The notes beneath the pieces are model-generated. The model worked only from the letters and a program-made list of their open reading frames with translations, had not been told where the DNA came from and searched no databases. Below, one piece after another: positions 1 through 11,269 of a stretch of DNA of 25,461 nt; positions within the stretch are counted from its first letter, which is position 1; each line of letters begins with the position of its first letter. The stretch is from Pelargonium nanum (taxonomy: Eukaryota; Streptophyta; Magnoliopsida; Geraniales; Geraniaceae): positions 1-25,461 of the forward strand of contig JAYMTF010001197.1 of assembly GCA_036897485.1 (NCBI GenBank), read 5' to 3'. The position numbers were made by a program, and so were the translations under genes.

Positions 1-1742
1 GCAAGTGACCCGTTGCTCATATACTCGTACACCAACAGCCTATTAGATCCATCAAGGCAATAACCAAGCAATCGTACTAGGTTTCGGTGATGAGTTCTCC
101 CAATTGCTTTGATCTCATTCTGAAACTCTTTTTCTCCTTCTGTCAACACTTTCTGTAGCCTCTTAACAGCTACGAACGTTGTGTCGCCATTCAACTGCAC
201 AGCCCCCTTGTACACAGCCCCGAAAGCTCCCTTTCCAATCTGTTGAGAAAAATTGTTGGTCACTTTCTCAAGTTTGGCATAAGTAAATGATCTCAAGGAA
301 GTTTCCTCGGCCAATCCTATGTTTCCGCCACGAGGAACCGTTCTGTGTGTCCCGACATGATTCTTGTACATAAGGATCCCATAAATCGCCAACATAACGG
401 ATGCAAAAGAAATGAGCACAATACCAACAACTAGAATTTCCATTTCAATTCCTCCCTTGTTGTTTCCATTGGGGTCAGTGCTTGGTGCAGTGTTCACTAC
501 GAGTGTAGAATAACCTACCTTGACGAGAGCTGTGCTTGAATCGTTGCGTGCTCTTCTCCCGAATCTCAGAGGAAGCCTCTGCATTCTGCATGCTCCATCT
601 TTGAACAAGGCGACTTCGCAGTTACAATCCTCCAGACATGTTTTTTTACAGGTATCCTTGGTTTGTGGGGACAGAGATGAGTAAAAAGTATTTTCCCAAA
701 CTGTATTGGTGACTTCTTGCATATTGTACCTGATGCTACTTCCATTAGTAGTGCTGCTATTGCAACTCTCTGAAGTGAAATTTCTCTTGCAACCTGAAGT
801 CTTGTTTCCTTCGCTTACGGGTGCGAATCCCGGAAGACACTGACATTCAGCGTCTTGATTATTCATAAAACAGAGCCCATTCAAGCCACAAAGACCCTTG
901 GGGGAACATTTATCATTTGTAGAGCTCCACAAAGCTAACCAATTTGAGTCCTCTGCAGTAAAATTGCGCATATATAACCGGATTATCCCGTCTGGATCAA
1001 TCCTCATGAGATAGGTTGTATCTTTTGTAGGGTAGCCTCCGTTCGTCAAATTTCTTATAATGACGTTGCCATTAAGCAGGTAGAGATGGCTGTCATTGTC
1101 AAGATTTAGTGTCACATTACTTCCATACTGAGATGTACCTGAAGACCAGTAAGCGTGCCAAGCTGTGACTGAAGGCGCCACTGGGTACTGAACAAGATTT
1201 CCGTCTGCTTGCATTCTCAGCCGGAATATTCCTGTTGATGGGTCAGTCTCCGAAATACTGGAAAACAGTTGCTGGCTTTTGGCGCCGCCAGAGAGATGTT
1301 GTCCGGGTAACAGGGTGTTGGTTGGGAAGTCAAAAGTCTGCCATATAACCTGGTGGTCCGAATTGTAAAGCACAAAATTGCCTGAATCAAGCATAGAGGC
1401 AGAAACCGCAGGTTCCTCAGGATTGGCTACATATTGGTCCTCCTCGTCCGCAGAAGTTCGCAGGACTAGTTTTGCATCAGAATTGAAAAGCAAGGAAGCA
1501 TTTCCAGAAACGGGAGGACTGTCCCGGTCGGCTGTCCACACGACAGTCTTGTCCGGAAGAAAAATACCTAGTGCATAGCCATTGCCTTTGCGGTAGAATC
1601 CAAAGGCGTAAAGACCAGAACTCGAGAGCCACGAGGAATTGGTGGAGGGAGTCAAAGAAGAGGTTAGGCTTATGTTTTGTTGAGCAAATGAAACTGAAAG
1701 TAGAGAGAAAACCACAAGGAATGATGAGATGAGAGTAGCCAT
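1..1742 (-). CDS. LECRK: G-type lectin S-receptor-like Ser/Thr kinase (LECRK type), 3' part cut off by window edge
   Basis: A single open frame runs from the ATG at 1742-1740 to the window edge with no stop (580 full codons); the catalytic half of the kinase lies outside. Order of parts: signal peptide (about residues 1-21, ending SVSFAQ), bulb-type mannose-binding lectin region (about 30-190, with QADGNLVQY at 178-186 matching QxDxNxVxY), EGF-like cysteines from about 279 (CSPKGLCGLNGLC), a PAN/apple-like region (about 325-400), one membrane helix (about 435-459), then the kinase start with GKGAFGAVYKG from 503 and the ATP-binding lysine K527 in VAVKRL. Such proteins sit in the plasma membrane and are linked in the family to defence and stress signalling; the ligand here is unknown. 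The lack of introns is typical. Start choice: the signal peptide follows this ATG directly. The visible part is intact. Confidence 0.93.
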   Translation of the reverse strand, partial: MATLISSFLVVFSLLSVSFAQQNISLTSSLTPSTNSSWLSSSGLYAFGFYRKGNGYALGIFLPDKTVVWTADRDSPPVSGNASLLFNSDAKLVLRTSADEEDQYVANPEEPAVSASMLDSGNFVLYNSDHQVIWQTFDFPTNTLLPGQHLSGGAKSQQLFSSISETDPSTGIFRLRMQADGNLVQYPVAPSVTAWHAYWSSGTSQYGSNVTLNLDNDSHLYLLNGNVIIRNLTNGGYPTKDTTYLMRIDPDGIIRLYMRNFTAEDSNWLALWSSTNDKCSPKGLCGLNGLCFMNNQDAECQCLPGFAPVSEGNKTSGCKRNFTSESCNSSTTNGSSIRYNMQEVTNTVWENTFYSSLSPQTKDTCKKTCLEDCNCEVALFKDGACRMQRLPLRFGRRARNDSSTALVKVGYSTLVVNTAPSTDPNGNNKGGIEMEILVVGIVLISFASVMLAIYGILMYKNHVGTHRTVPRGGNIGLAEETSLRSFTYAKLEKVTNNFSQQIGKGAFGAVYKGAVQLNGDTTFVAVKRLQKVLTEGEKEFQNEIKAIGRTHHRNLVRLLGYCLDGSNRLLVYEYMSNGSL

Positions 1743-1820
1743 AGATGCCTCCTATAGCTTGTGTTCTAAACAAGAATATGCAATGTAGTTATGTAGAGAT
1801 GAGAGTTGGGTTGAGGTATG

Positions 1821-1890
1821 TTATAGGGGTTGTAGTTTTGCAGATTCAATGGGGCAAAAAAATAGAGAAGACTGACTAATGAAAAGTCAA
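1821..1890 (-). promoter_or_regulatory. Possible LECRK core promoter: weak TATA-like box and W-box
   Basis: Read on the minus strand, a CTATAA-like element lies at about 1821-1826, some 80 bases before the start codon. A TTGACT W-box core (WRKY site) lies at about 1885-1890. Spacing suits a short leader. Both motifs are short and could occur by chance, so this is a suggestion only. The rest of 1890-2850 shows no gene. Confidence 0.3.
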
Positions 1891-2211
1891 GTTATCATTC
1901 AAATGGTCTCTATGTCTAGGTTGTTTCCTAGTTTTGATTTATCATTATGAGAAGAAAAGGAAAAGTAGTGCATTCAGTTTCAGAAGTGGCCACTGAGTTT
2001 GAACATAGAAGAAAAATGTGTCCCCAGTCCACTATGAATTATATATATTGCCAATTAATTGTTACTACTCTTCAAGTCTGGCTGCCACTTTTAGCTAACT
2101 CCAGGGACACGCCACTTCTCACCAAACTATATTTCCCTCTGCATTCTTATATCTTCCTGTGACGATTGGAACAGAGAGTGTGTATGTATATTGATTTTAA
2201 TACAAGAATAC

Positions 2212-2245
2212 GTGTGTGTGTGTGTGTCTGCATGTACACACACAC
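2212..2245. repeat. (GT)8 and (AC)5 microsatellites facing each other
   Basis: A (GT)8 run at 2212-2227 is followed after eight bases by (AC)5 at 2236-2245. The two runs are complementary and could pair as a 10-bp hairpin with loop CTGCATGT. It lies about 470 bases upstream of the LECRK start codon. Confidence 0.85.
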
Positions 2246-2852
2246 TTGAACAGTCAATTAGAGTCGCTAATTACAATACAAAATCTCATGGATGAAGCCT
2301 AAGTCTCAGCTACGTTATTGACAAGTGAATGAGCATCAAGAACCCAACTAATCATTGATATTGACTCGGATCGTCTCGGAGACGCTTAGTATCAAGATCG
2401 AGTTTGATTTGTTGATCATCCATTAGAGAGAGCGTTGGTTTGTATATCTCGGAAGGCCACATTCAGATAGAATATCAAGAGTATACTTGTCTTGGCCGAA
2501 GAAAATGTTAAGTCGGTGAGCGAGCAATTGCCAACCAAAGAAAATATTTAAGCTTCCCAAGGACTTTATTCTGAAACTTTGTCATCTGCATAAATGAGCA
2601 CCACAATGAATTAAGCATTGATCATGAGAAAATGGGAATAGGGAATGTGGTCTGAAGGAGTTGCGAAATGTGATAATCTTCAGGTAAAATAGAGAATGGA
2701 AGGGAGTGCATAATAAGGCTTTATTGATATATATATCTCATTTGATTGCTTATAGCTTATACATGAAATGAACACAGTTACATACAGAACATAAACATCA
2801 AAGTAACTGCAGAAGATGCGTGAATCATAAATGCATGCTACATGAACAAATT

Positions 2853-3285
2853 CTATATTGCACTCAAGTATGAAGTAGGGTTAGGAGGTACTGGAATGCT
2901 TACAGTTCCTTCCAACATAAGAAGTACCTTCTTCATTAAAGCGCGAATGGACGGGTCATCTAGGATGCACCAGAGTCCAACTTTCGCTACCCTCTCTAGT
3001 TGTCTCTTGTCCACTTCTTCCTCGCCCACAAGCTTGCCAAGTTCACCACCCTCATAACATTGGTAAACCCATTCTTGAAGAATAGCTTCTTCCTCGGTGA
3101 GGCTCGAATCCACGCTCCTCCTACAACATATGATCTCCAACAGCACAATACCAGGCAGGTTCTTGTGCCACTCTGGTGCAACATATACGGCTGTTGTGTC
3201 GCCATTCATCTGTACTGCTCCCTTGTACACAGCTCCGGAAGCTCCCTTGACACCAGTGAATCTTTACTTGTGGACACCAATTCTT
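2853..3285 (-). pseudogene. LECRK-type kinase pseudogene with internal deletions
   Basis: The frame ending at the TAG at 2855-2853 encodes the usual LECRK carboxy end (MLEGTVSIPVPPNPTSYLSA), preceded by LERVAKVGLWCILDDPS. Going upstream it reaches GIVLLEIICCRRSVD, APEWHKNLP, and then directly the glycine-loop segment GASGAVYKGAVQMNGDTTAV (starting near 3270). The kinase core between subdomains II and VIII is missing, and a second in-frame gap removes the segment usually containing DVYSFG between KNLP and GIVLLE. The ATP lysine, HRD and DFG are therefore absent. No lectin, PAN or membrane part is attached. It resembles the intact gene at 1-1742 (VYKGAVQ-NGDTT is shared) and is probably a remnant of a tandem LECRK cluster. 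It cannot be an active kinase. Confidence 0.88.
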
Positions 3286-3620
3286 CAGTTTAAACTCGCA
3301 CCGGACTAATGCATAAAAGTCTCTCTGAATTTCATTACAATATATATATGTAGTCTTATATGCATCTGTCTCCATTTCTTCACCAAGATACACACTATGG
3401 AAAAGTAAAAAGCCCGCCTTCCACAAGACTTTTGTTTCAGTTGCAAAGATGACCGCTATCAGATATGTCTTTTGGAGATAGCTGTCATTCATGGTTGGAA
3501 ACTTCATCAAACTAAAGAGCTTTTGAAAACTTAGATGTTTTCTTGGATTGGAAATTGGTCGCGACTAGTATTTTCTTGAGTCAACGCAAGTGTACTTTTG
3601 ATTTCCTACATGAATGTGGC

Positions 3621-3725
3621 CTTACAATATGCAAGAAGTCACCAATACAGTTTGGGAAGATACTTTTTACTCCTCCCTGTCACTACAAACCAAGGATATG
3701 TGTAGAAAACCCAGGATTGAACCAT
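3621..3725 (+). pseudogene. LECRK PAN-domain fragment in inverted orientation
   Basis: Starting at TAC 3623 the plus strand reads YNMQEVTNTVWEDTFYSSLS and then LQTKDMCRK. This closely matches the intact minus-strand LECRK gene, which has YNMQEVTNTVWENTFYSSLS and then PQTKDTCKK just before its PAN cysteines. The match fades after about 3700, where a short deletion seems to join to bases resembling the LEDCN codons. Orientation is opposite to both the intact gene and the kinase pseudogene next to it, so local rearrangement included an inversion. It is too short to encode anything. Confidence 0.8.
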
Positions 3726-3740
3726 TTTGAATTCACTTAA

Positions 3741-4660
3741 GAAAAAAAGGAGTTAAACCTCTTAATTGAAGAACAAATTCCGATTCCTAAAGTTTGTTTT
3801 TGGCCTAAATGAATCGGGTCCTTTTTTTCATGTTCTATAACGACAAACTGAAACTATTGTGAAATGTAACATAAAATCACTTAACTAATCAAACCGAATA
3901 ATTATTTAGTTATTCGTTTCACTTCAAATTTTCAGATAGATGTCAATTGAAATCATAAAATAAGAAATACTAAGAGGAAAAAAGAATCATAATTTTGAGT
4001 TCTAATATTTATTTTTAATTGTTTTTAACTCAATTCCTTACATGCGTTTTTTAAAGAGAAAATCAATTTTTTTTTTCTTTAATTGAATCACTAATACACA
4101 CTACATACAAAATTGGGCTCTCCTCCAATTAGAGTTCTGTCCAATTTCATCTACGCAGACCTTTGTCCACAGGTCTGCTGGGAAACAACCTAGACAGAGA
4201 CATACCATTAATGCAACATTTGAAAGTCATAGTTGCATTATTTTGCTCCGCAGCAAAGTTGTTTTCGTTTAATTTTTAACGAATTCAGTCAAAGTTAACT
4301 GACGCCATCGAAATTCAATAAAAAATAATCTGAAAAAGCTATTTTACTATATTACTCTTTATATTTTTAAATTTTCTAATATTTTATTTGACGAAATGCC
4401 ATGATTTGACACGGTTTCTGAAAATATTTGGACTAAATTGACACGATTAAATAACATTTAGACTAAATTAGTTTCATTCAGAGACTAAATTGCACATTTT
4501 TGTTCAAACATCTTGGGCCGCATATGGGCTCGTCATAATGTTATTGGGCTCTTTGCCCTTTAACTGCTTTAATTGTTTGTTTATTTATTTATTTTTATAT
4601 ATCCTGTCTGTCTCCAAACATAAGGAGCGCGAAATCCGCAAGCCGCATTTGGACAGAACA
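3741..4660. other. AT-rich intergenic DNA, no gene seen
   Basis: No coding frame with family resemblance was found on either strand. The stretch 4430-4495 contains three GACTAAATT words, a pattern common in plant intergenic repeat debris. No element ends could be defined. Confidence 0.6.
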
Positions 4661-4666
4661 TTGTGG

Positions 4667-4770
4667 ACACGTGTTGCCCTGACTTATGTCACCCGGAGCG
4701 CACGTTAGAGAAATCCAGATATTTACAGTTACATGTTTTTGTTTTGTTTTTAATGGATTAAGTATAAATA
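4667..4770 (+). promoter_or_regulatory. WNK6 promoter: G-box/ABRE and TATA box
   Basis: A perfect palindromic ACACGTGT (G-box core CACGTG, also an ABRE-type ACGTGT) lies at 4667-4674. About 90 bases downstream TATAAATA lies at 4763-4770, so transcription probably starts near 4795-4800. G-boxes bind bZIP and bHLH factors tied to light, clock and abscisic-acid responses; which applies here is inference. Confidence 0.65.
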
Positions 4771-4987
4771 GCGGTTGTCCAAATCCTGGGAAAATTTTGG
4801 TGTTTCTTTTTTTGCATTTGCAGAGGGAGACAGAGAAGCTGGGTTGGGAATTGGGAGACCGAGAGAGCGAGAGCGACACAGAGGTGGCGATTTGTGTTTT
4901 TCCGACACCTGTTCGATTCTCTCTTCTCTCTCTTCCTCCTCTGTTTCCATTTCTTTGCCTTAGGGTTTCGTCTACCCCAATTTTCTG

Positions 4988-5298
4988 GTAATCTCTTTTT
5001 CAATCAACTCCTACACTTTCCTATCCCTAATTTCGCCCGTTTTTCTATGCTTTTTTCAACTTTTCGTCATTGTTTCATCGTTTTTTTGGCGTTTTAATTA
5101 GCGTTATTTGATGTGGTTGCAAAATTTTAAAATTGCCGTGGTTTGTGATTAGAGGAGCTTAAATTGAGGATAGAGTTTAATTCCATGTTAATTGTTGTTG
5201 TTGATGGGGAAAATTTGATTTCTGTGTGTGATTTGGGATTTGATTTGCAATGAAGTTGGAATTCTGAACTTCCGAATGCGGTTTTTAATTGGGAGCAG
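4988..5298 (+). other. Leader intron in the WNK6 5' UTR
   Basis: A donor CTG|GTAATC at 4988 and an acceptor GAGCAG at 5298 would remove a T-rich intron and leave the second leader exon only 15 bases before the ATG at 5314. The first leader exon (about 4797-4987) is rich in GA and then CT. Leader introns are common in plant genes. The junctions are inferred from consensus only. Confidence 0.6.
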
Positions 5299-5313
5299 AT
5301 ATTCAGTTGGAGA

Positions 5314-8346
<3,033 letters not shown>

Positions 8347-8829
8347 TTATTTGTTTAATTCATTTTTACTTAATTTTCATCCTTTTAATCTTCCTAGCAA
8401 GTGTACAAAGTTTTTGTTCGGGAGAAAAATTAATTTGAAAAATCCATCCCGAGAAGTTTGTATTTTGATTATTGTTATAGCAAATTATTATTGCTGAAAG
8501 AAGCTCATGCTTTTCCATCAAATATGTTCCATTGTGGATTCATGTTTCTAAGATGGTCAGTCAGATGGTTCCAAAGACCTGGGTAGTGAGACAGACTCAC
8601 AAGATTAAATGCATGTTAGATCTTTTCAGATAGACTGAAGGTCATTATAGTTTTGTGTATATATATATGCTTCTGCTACTTCTAACTTGTGATCAGGTGC
8701 TGTAATCATGTTTTCTACAATATGGGAAGAATCCGAGTGCTGGGAAGCTATGCGGAGAATATTGTTAAAAGTTAAATATTGACGATGATGAGGAACCTGA
8801 AGCATCAAATGTTACAGAGGACGAAAATG
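8347..8829 (+). other. WNK6 3' UTR and short spacer
   Basis: After the TAG of WNK6 the sequence is AT-rich with no further open frame of note. No perfect AATAAA was found, so the poly(A) site is not placed. The last part, from about 8770, runs into the degraded methyltransferase copy. Confidence 0.5.
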
Positions 8830-9652
8830 GAGCAAATGGCTGAAGCACTACTGCAGCTCCCACGAGGTACTGCTTGTAGGTGAGGGTGACTTTTCATTTT
8901 CTGCTTGTTTGGCCAAGGCTTTTGGCGACGCAAGCAATATGGTCGGCCACCTTTCTTGATTCTTATGGTCAGTGTCTCAATCTATTTTTAATTTACTTGC
9001 ATCTTGTTTTGCCACACAGCATCTAGTAGATTGATTTGAAGTTTGAACAGAATTGAATTGAGTATTTGATTCTCCTCCATGTCATTAACATCATGTAATG
9101 TAATGCAGATTTTGTGAGAAGCAATTACTCTAAAGGTCAAAGGAACATCAATGTGATTACTGAAAGAGAAGGCCAAGTGATGCGAGAATAATGGCTTTCA
9201 GAGCGGACATTAAGTGCACAAGTTTTGATAGAATTGTATACAACTTCCCTCATGCAGGCTTCAAGGAGGGGGAGTCGCGTTCTTCCCAAATCCTGTACAT
9301 GAGTATTGTTGTATCTTCCCATATTTCAGCCTATATATTTTTTTGGTGTCTATGAAATTGAAATGTTGCATGAACTCTTGGTTTCAGGAGGCAAAGAAAG
9401 CTGATTAGGTTCTTTCTAAATGCCAAGAAGTTGCTGGAAAGTGGTGGAGAAATTCATATTGTTCACAAGACCAATGGGTTTTTTGCAGAGTGGGGAGTGG
9501 AAGACTTGGCTGCATATTCCGGACTTTGTTTAGAAGACAAGACTGATTTCCGGTTGAAAGACTATCCAGGTTATGGGAACAAGTATGGTTTTGGAGGAGA
9601 CCGGAACTTCAATTGTAATCCCAGCATGACTTTCAAGTTCTGTCTCCCTTAA
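8830..9652 (+). pseudogene. BMT5-like (DUF2431, At4g26485-type) methyltransferase pseudogene
   Basis: Three exon-like blocks show the family. Block 1 (about 8834-8967) reads KWLKHYCSSHEVLLVGEGDF then SFSACLAKAFGDASNM, with the SAM-binding-type VGEGDFSFS motif. Block 2 (about 9109-9300) includes FDRIVYNFPHAGF. Block 3 (9388-9652) reads RFFLNAKKLLESGGEIHIVH and ends with DYPGYGNKYGFGGDRNFNCN plus PSMTFKF. BMT5 in yeast methylates uridine N3 of 25S rRNA; plant members are poorly characterised. Disablements: one extra base after SNM (GTCGG for GTCG) leads to a TGA; block 2 has a TAA at 9189 and needs a frame change before FDRIV; the second intron begins GAGT instead of GT at the phase-consistent point; no in-frame ATG precedes block 1. 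Intron positions are kept, so it arose by gene duplication, not by retrocopying. Confidence 0.85.
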
Positions 9653-10058
9653 TTCTATAAATGTCTTCCTGTCTTTGTTTTGTTTTGCACTGCTTTTATT
9701 TTATTGCAGTGATGTTACCAAATGAGTATGCAATGAATGGTTTTATTCACTATGGCTGATGATTTTGCTTATCGCATTTTCGATAGGCTAGATTTCTGGT
9801 TTAACACATTTTATGCCTATTTACTGTTAGTGTTTAGGGCTAGATATTAACTACGTACCATACTTGTATTATTATGGATGTTCATGCCCGCGAACACTCA
9901 ACTTTAAAGGCCCTTCCTGCCTGCGTCTTTCAAGGGATGAGGTTTGGTCACATCGCTATGTGCATTTAACGTGCAACAAGCAGAAATATATTCAATATTT
10001 TCAACATCACGTGACAAAGTAGTATTCTTAGTTCCAAATAACTAATGTATCATTGATC
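9653..10058. other. Intergenic, no gene seen
   Basis: AT-rich sequence after the pseudogene, with no recognisable coding frame, RNA gene or element ends. Confidence 0.5.
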
Positions 10059-10125
10059 TACTTAGCTCTTCATCGTCCCTTCGGGTGACATCCGATAAAA
10101 TTGGAACGATACTTAGCTCTTCATC
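10059..10125 (+). pseudogene. 3'-truncated U6 snRNA retrocopy flanked by 16-bp direct repeats
   Basis: Bases 10075-10112 match the first 37 nucleotides of plant U6 snRNA (starts GTCCCTTCGGG, continues ATCCGATAAAATTGGAACG, ends GATAC) with one inserted T after TTCGGG. The copy begins exactly at U6 position +1 and stops at the edge of the ACAGAGA box. It is bracketed by the 16-bp direct repeat TACTTAGCTCTTCATC at 10059-10074 and 10110-10125, which overlaps the U6 end by TAC. No upstream USE (TCCCACATCG) or T-run terminator is present, so it is not an active gene. The structure is that of a tail-less retropseudogene with target-site duplication, made by LINE-type reverse transcription. The U6 match is from memory of the conserved sequence. 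Confidence 0.82.
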
Positions 10126-10419
10126 CATCTATTATGTTAACATACCAATGTACAGTTTAATTACATTTTAAACACAATTACAAAACAAATCATGTTTAAC
10201 AAATTTAAGGAAGGAAAAGTATTTTTTTAATTTCAAAGAAAATCTCCTATTTTTTTATAATTATTTATTTATTAATTGAGCTACACAATAGAGTACATCT
10301 CTCTTATTAATTCAAAGTTTTCACTCCACTTGATTTAATAGGAGCCTCAATGAAATCTTGGTGAGGTGGAGACCTTAGGGGGGCGTTGGAGAAGTGTTCT
10401 AAGTCATTTTGAAAAGTTA
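10126..10419. other. Intergenic, AT-rich, no gene seen
   Basis: Contains long A/T runs (for example around 10225-10275) and no recognisable gene. Confidence 0.5.
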
Positions 10420-11070
10420 GGTGCGGGAAAAATTGAACCATTAAAAACGCATTAATTGCATGTTGGTGCTGTCCAGGGACCAAGGTCGCAACATGGGAGT
10501 TGTGCACAACTCTATTCGGATGGACTTGCGCAAGGGAGGACAACACTATTCACACGGACTTTGCACAAGAATGCATGGCGTGGGCATACGAGAACCCATG
10601 GATTAGAGGATGAACTCCACATTGAGCTAAAGCTTTTATTTTTAAGAATAATATTTTAGCGACGCTTAAATACCGCGTTTGGTGGTGTCATTGGAACTTA
10701 TAAATTTTTCTCCTTTTTGCGGGAGAAATCGAACAACCAGAGACAAGAGATCACGGACATGTTGGTGTTGTGACCAGGGTCGAGACATGGGAGCTGTGCG
10801 CAACACTATTCGAGCAGATTTGCACAAAGATGCACGACACTATTCACGTGGACTTTGCGCAAGAGTGCACGGCGTGGGGCTTACGAAGGAAACCATTGTC
10901 CAGACAGCGTGAGAGTGCACACCTTGGAATATTCGGCACTCCGGAGACCCATGGAGTAGAGGATAAAGTCCACACTGGACTAAAGTTTTCATTCTTGAGA
11001 AAAATATCTAGTAACACATGGATATCACGTGTCGTATTATCATTCGTCGTAAAAACTTATAATTTTTTGA
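10420..11070 (+). repeat. Two-copy head-to-tail tandem repeat, about 300-bp unit, with nested subrepeats
   Basis: Copy 1 (about 10420-10711) and copy 2 (about 10716-11070) share, in order, TGCGGGA-AAAT-GAAC, CATGTTGGTG, CAGGG, ACATGGGAG, ACTATTC, GGACTTTGC-CAAGA-TGCA-GGCGTGGG, CCATGGA-TAGAGGAT and ACTTATAA-TTTTT. Copy 2 has an extra stretch of about 60 bases before CCATGGAGTAGAGG. Inside each copy an ACTATTC...TTGC-CAAG unit of about 37 bp occurs twice. The copies are clearly diverged. No coding potential is apparent; open frames across it are incidental. It could be transposon-derived or a small satellite-like array; the family is not identified. Confidence 0.8.
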
Positions 11071-11146
11071 GCAGCATCGATAAAAAGCTGAAAGGGAAAG
11101 AAAGGCGGGTCAACCCAAATTCACCAAAATGCCACAGTACTATTTC

Positions 11147-11155
11147 GGCGGGAAA
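11147..11155 (-). promoter_or_regulatory. E2F binding site upstream of TSK
   Basis: GGCGGGAAA on the plus strand is TTTCCCGCC on the minus strand, a perfect E2F consensus (TTTSSCGC), 115 bases before the TSK start codon. E2F sites mark plant genes induced at the G1/S transition, which fits a replication-coupled chromatin protein. Confidence 0.75.
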
Positions 11156-11269
11156 CTTTCATTTTAGCAATCGACACCGAGAAGCAAAATCCAGCAAACC
11201 AAACGACCGTCTCTCCCCTCCATCCCTCTCCAATCCTCAAACCCCCAAACCCTAACTCACAATTCGAGA

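Noticed and set aside
1477..1773. 98-codon minus-strand open frame
   Set aside because: It is a shadow of the LECRK coding frame, which is the one with signal peptide and lectin motifs.
3121..3510. 129-codon minus-strand open frame
   Set aside because: It overlaps the LECRK pseudogene in the wrong frame and its upstream part resembles nothing.
4686..4991. 101-codon open frame and its opposite-strand partners
   Set aside because: It covers the WNK6 promoter and GA/CT-rich leader; composition explains the open frames.
10075..10112. Functional U6 snRNA gene
   Set aside because: It stops at the ACAGAGA box and lacks the later U6 segments, the upstream USE and a T-run terminator.
10770..11255. 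161-codon open frame
   Set aside because: It crosses the second tandem-repeat copy and the TSK promoter and leader, has no family resemblance, and the other repeat copy does not keep the frame.
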